Below are positions 63,932-64,000 of a DNA stretch of 64,000 nucleotides, piece after piece. Numbering within the stretch: position 1 is the first letter of the stretch; each line of letters opens with the position of its first letter. The DNA is from Dyadobacter sp. CECT 9275 (GTDB lineage Bacteria; Bacteroidota; Bacteroidia; Cytophagales; Spirosomataceae), in the NCBI RefSeq assembly GCF_907164905.1, contig NZ_CAJRAF010000001.1, positions 1,833,001-1,897,000 of the forward strand, read 5' to 3'. Both the position numbers and the translations under genes were made by a program. A model generated the notes under the pieces. That model worked only from the letters and a program-made list of their open reading frames with translations. It ran no database searches and was not told where the DNA came from.

Positions 63932-64000
63932 AAAAAAATCAGATGAGTATCACGTTGTTTTGTAAAGTGTTGTTTTCGAGGTACTTTGTTTTAATCTGGA
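63932..64000. other. Window edge upstream of the Wza-like gene
   Basis: Sixty-nine bases upstream of the wza-type start hold no recognisable promoter element or gene; the locus probably continues to the right of the window. Confidence 0.4.

Noticed and set aside
43268..64000. Phase-variable control by invertible promoter or UpxY-type antiterminator, as in Bacteroides capsule loci
   Set aside because: No recombinase gene, no inverted-repeat pair flanking a promoter, and no NusG-like gene was seen in the window.
1..64000. CRISPR array, toxin-antitoxin pair, restriction system or prophage
   Set aside because: No regularly spaced repeats and no matching gene families were found on either strand.

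Overview
The window looks like chromosomal DNA of a Bacteroidota bacterium, most likely Cytophagales (a Dyadobacter/Spirosoma-like genus is my best guess). Evidence: a type IX secretion (T9SS) C-terminal sorting domain, many signal-peptidase-II lipoproteins, Bacteroidota-only families (DUF4270, DUF4907), -7 promoter elements of the TAnnTTTG type, an IF-2 with a very long charged/Pro-Ala linker, and plant-glycan enzymes (GH78, sialate O-acetylesterase, beta-helix protein). Genus is inference; no rRNA is present.

Layout. 0-4.5 kb: end of a sugar isomerase, then small stress/housekeeping-type genes (pirin, two DinB-fold proteins, an atypical SDR, a YdeI-like protein, a DUF6265-like protein). 4.5-6.05 kb: one insertion sequence whose transposase is split by a frameshift. 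6.1-12.6 kb: DUF255 thioredoxin-domain protein, a T9SS-secreted protein, a lipoprotein, a UMF1-type MFS transporter, tRNA-Val(GAC) and a small ORF. 12.6-17.7 kb: the classic rimP-nusA-infB operon on the minus strand with a terminator-like hairpin in its leader. 17.8-23.3 kb: EEP-family protein, a DUF4907/Kelch/DUF4270 lipoprotein group and a bestrophin. 23.4-29.2 kb: a complete tripartite RND efflux operon (TolC, adaptor, AcrB-like pump). 29.7-40.7 kb: a rhamnoglycan/pectin-type utilisation group: sialate-type O-acetylesterase, sodium:solute symporter with a coupled 47-residue membrane peptide, two GH78-type alpha-L-rhamnosidases and a secreted beta-helix protein.

40.7 kb to the end: a large minus-strand exopolysaccharide locus read from the right edge leftward: Wza-like exporter, Wzc-like tyrosine autokinase, Ugd, ManC, Fcl, Gmd, Wzx, hexapeptide acyltransferase, Wzy, GT2, second acyltransferase, SGNH lipoprotein, GT4, WbsX-type protein, DUF1972 glycosyltransferase, RfbC, RfbB, RfbA, VanZ-like protein, a 691-base non-coding gap, a polyprenyl glycosylphosphotransferase (initiating enzyme) and, with its own promoter, RfbD. 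Together these supply UDP-glucuronate, GDP-L-fucose and dTDP-L-rhamnose, start the repeat unit on a lipid carrier, extend and decorate it, flip and polymerise it, and export it. The middle (about 51-56 kb) is visibly more A+T-rich than the conserved ends, as is usual for exchangeable polymer-specific genes. A rhamnose-releasing gene set thus lies next to a rhamnose-polymer-making one.

No CRISPR array, phage, toxin-antitoxin or defence system was recognised. The less explained items are the coupled micro-peptide of the symporter, the SDR without a catalytic tyrosine, the DUF4270/Kelch/DUF4907 group, the leader hairpin before rimP, and the palindrome plus tandem repeat in the gap before the glycosylphosphotransferase gene.
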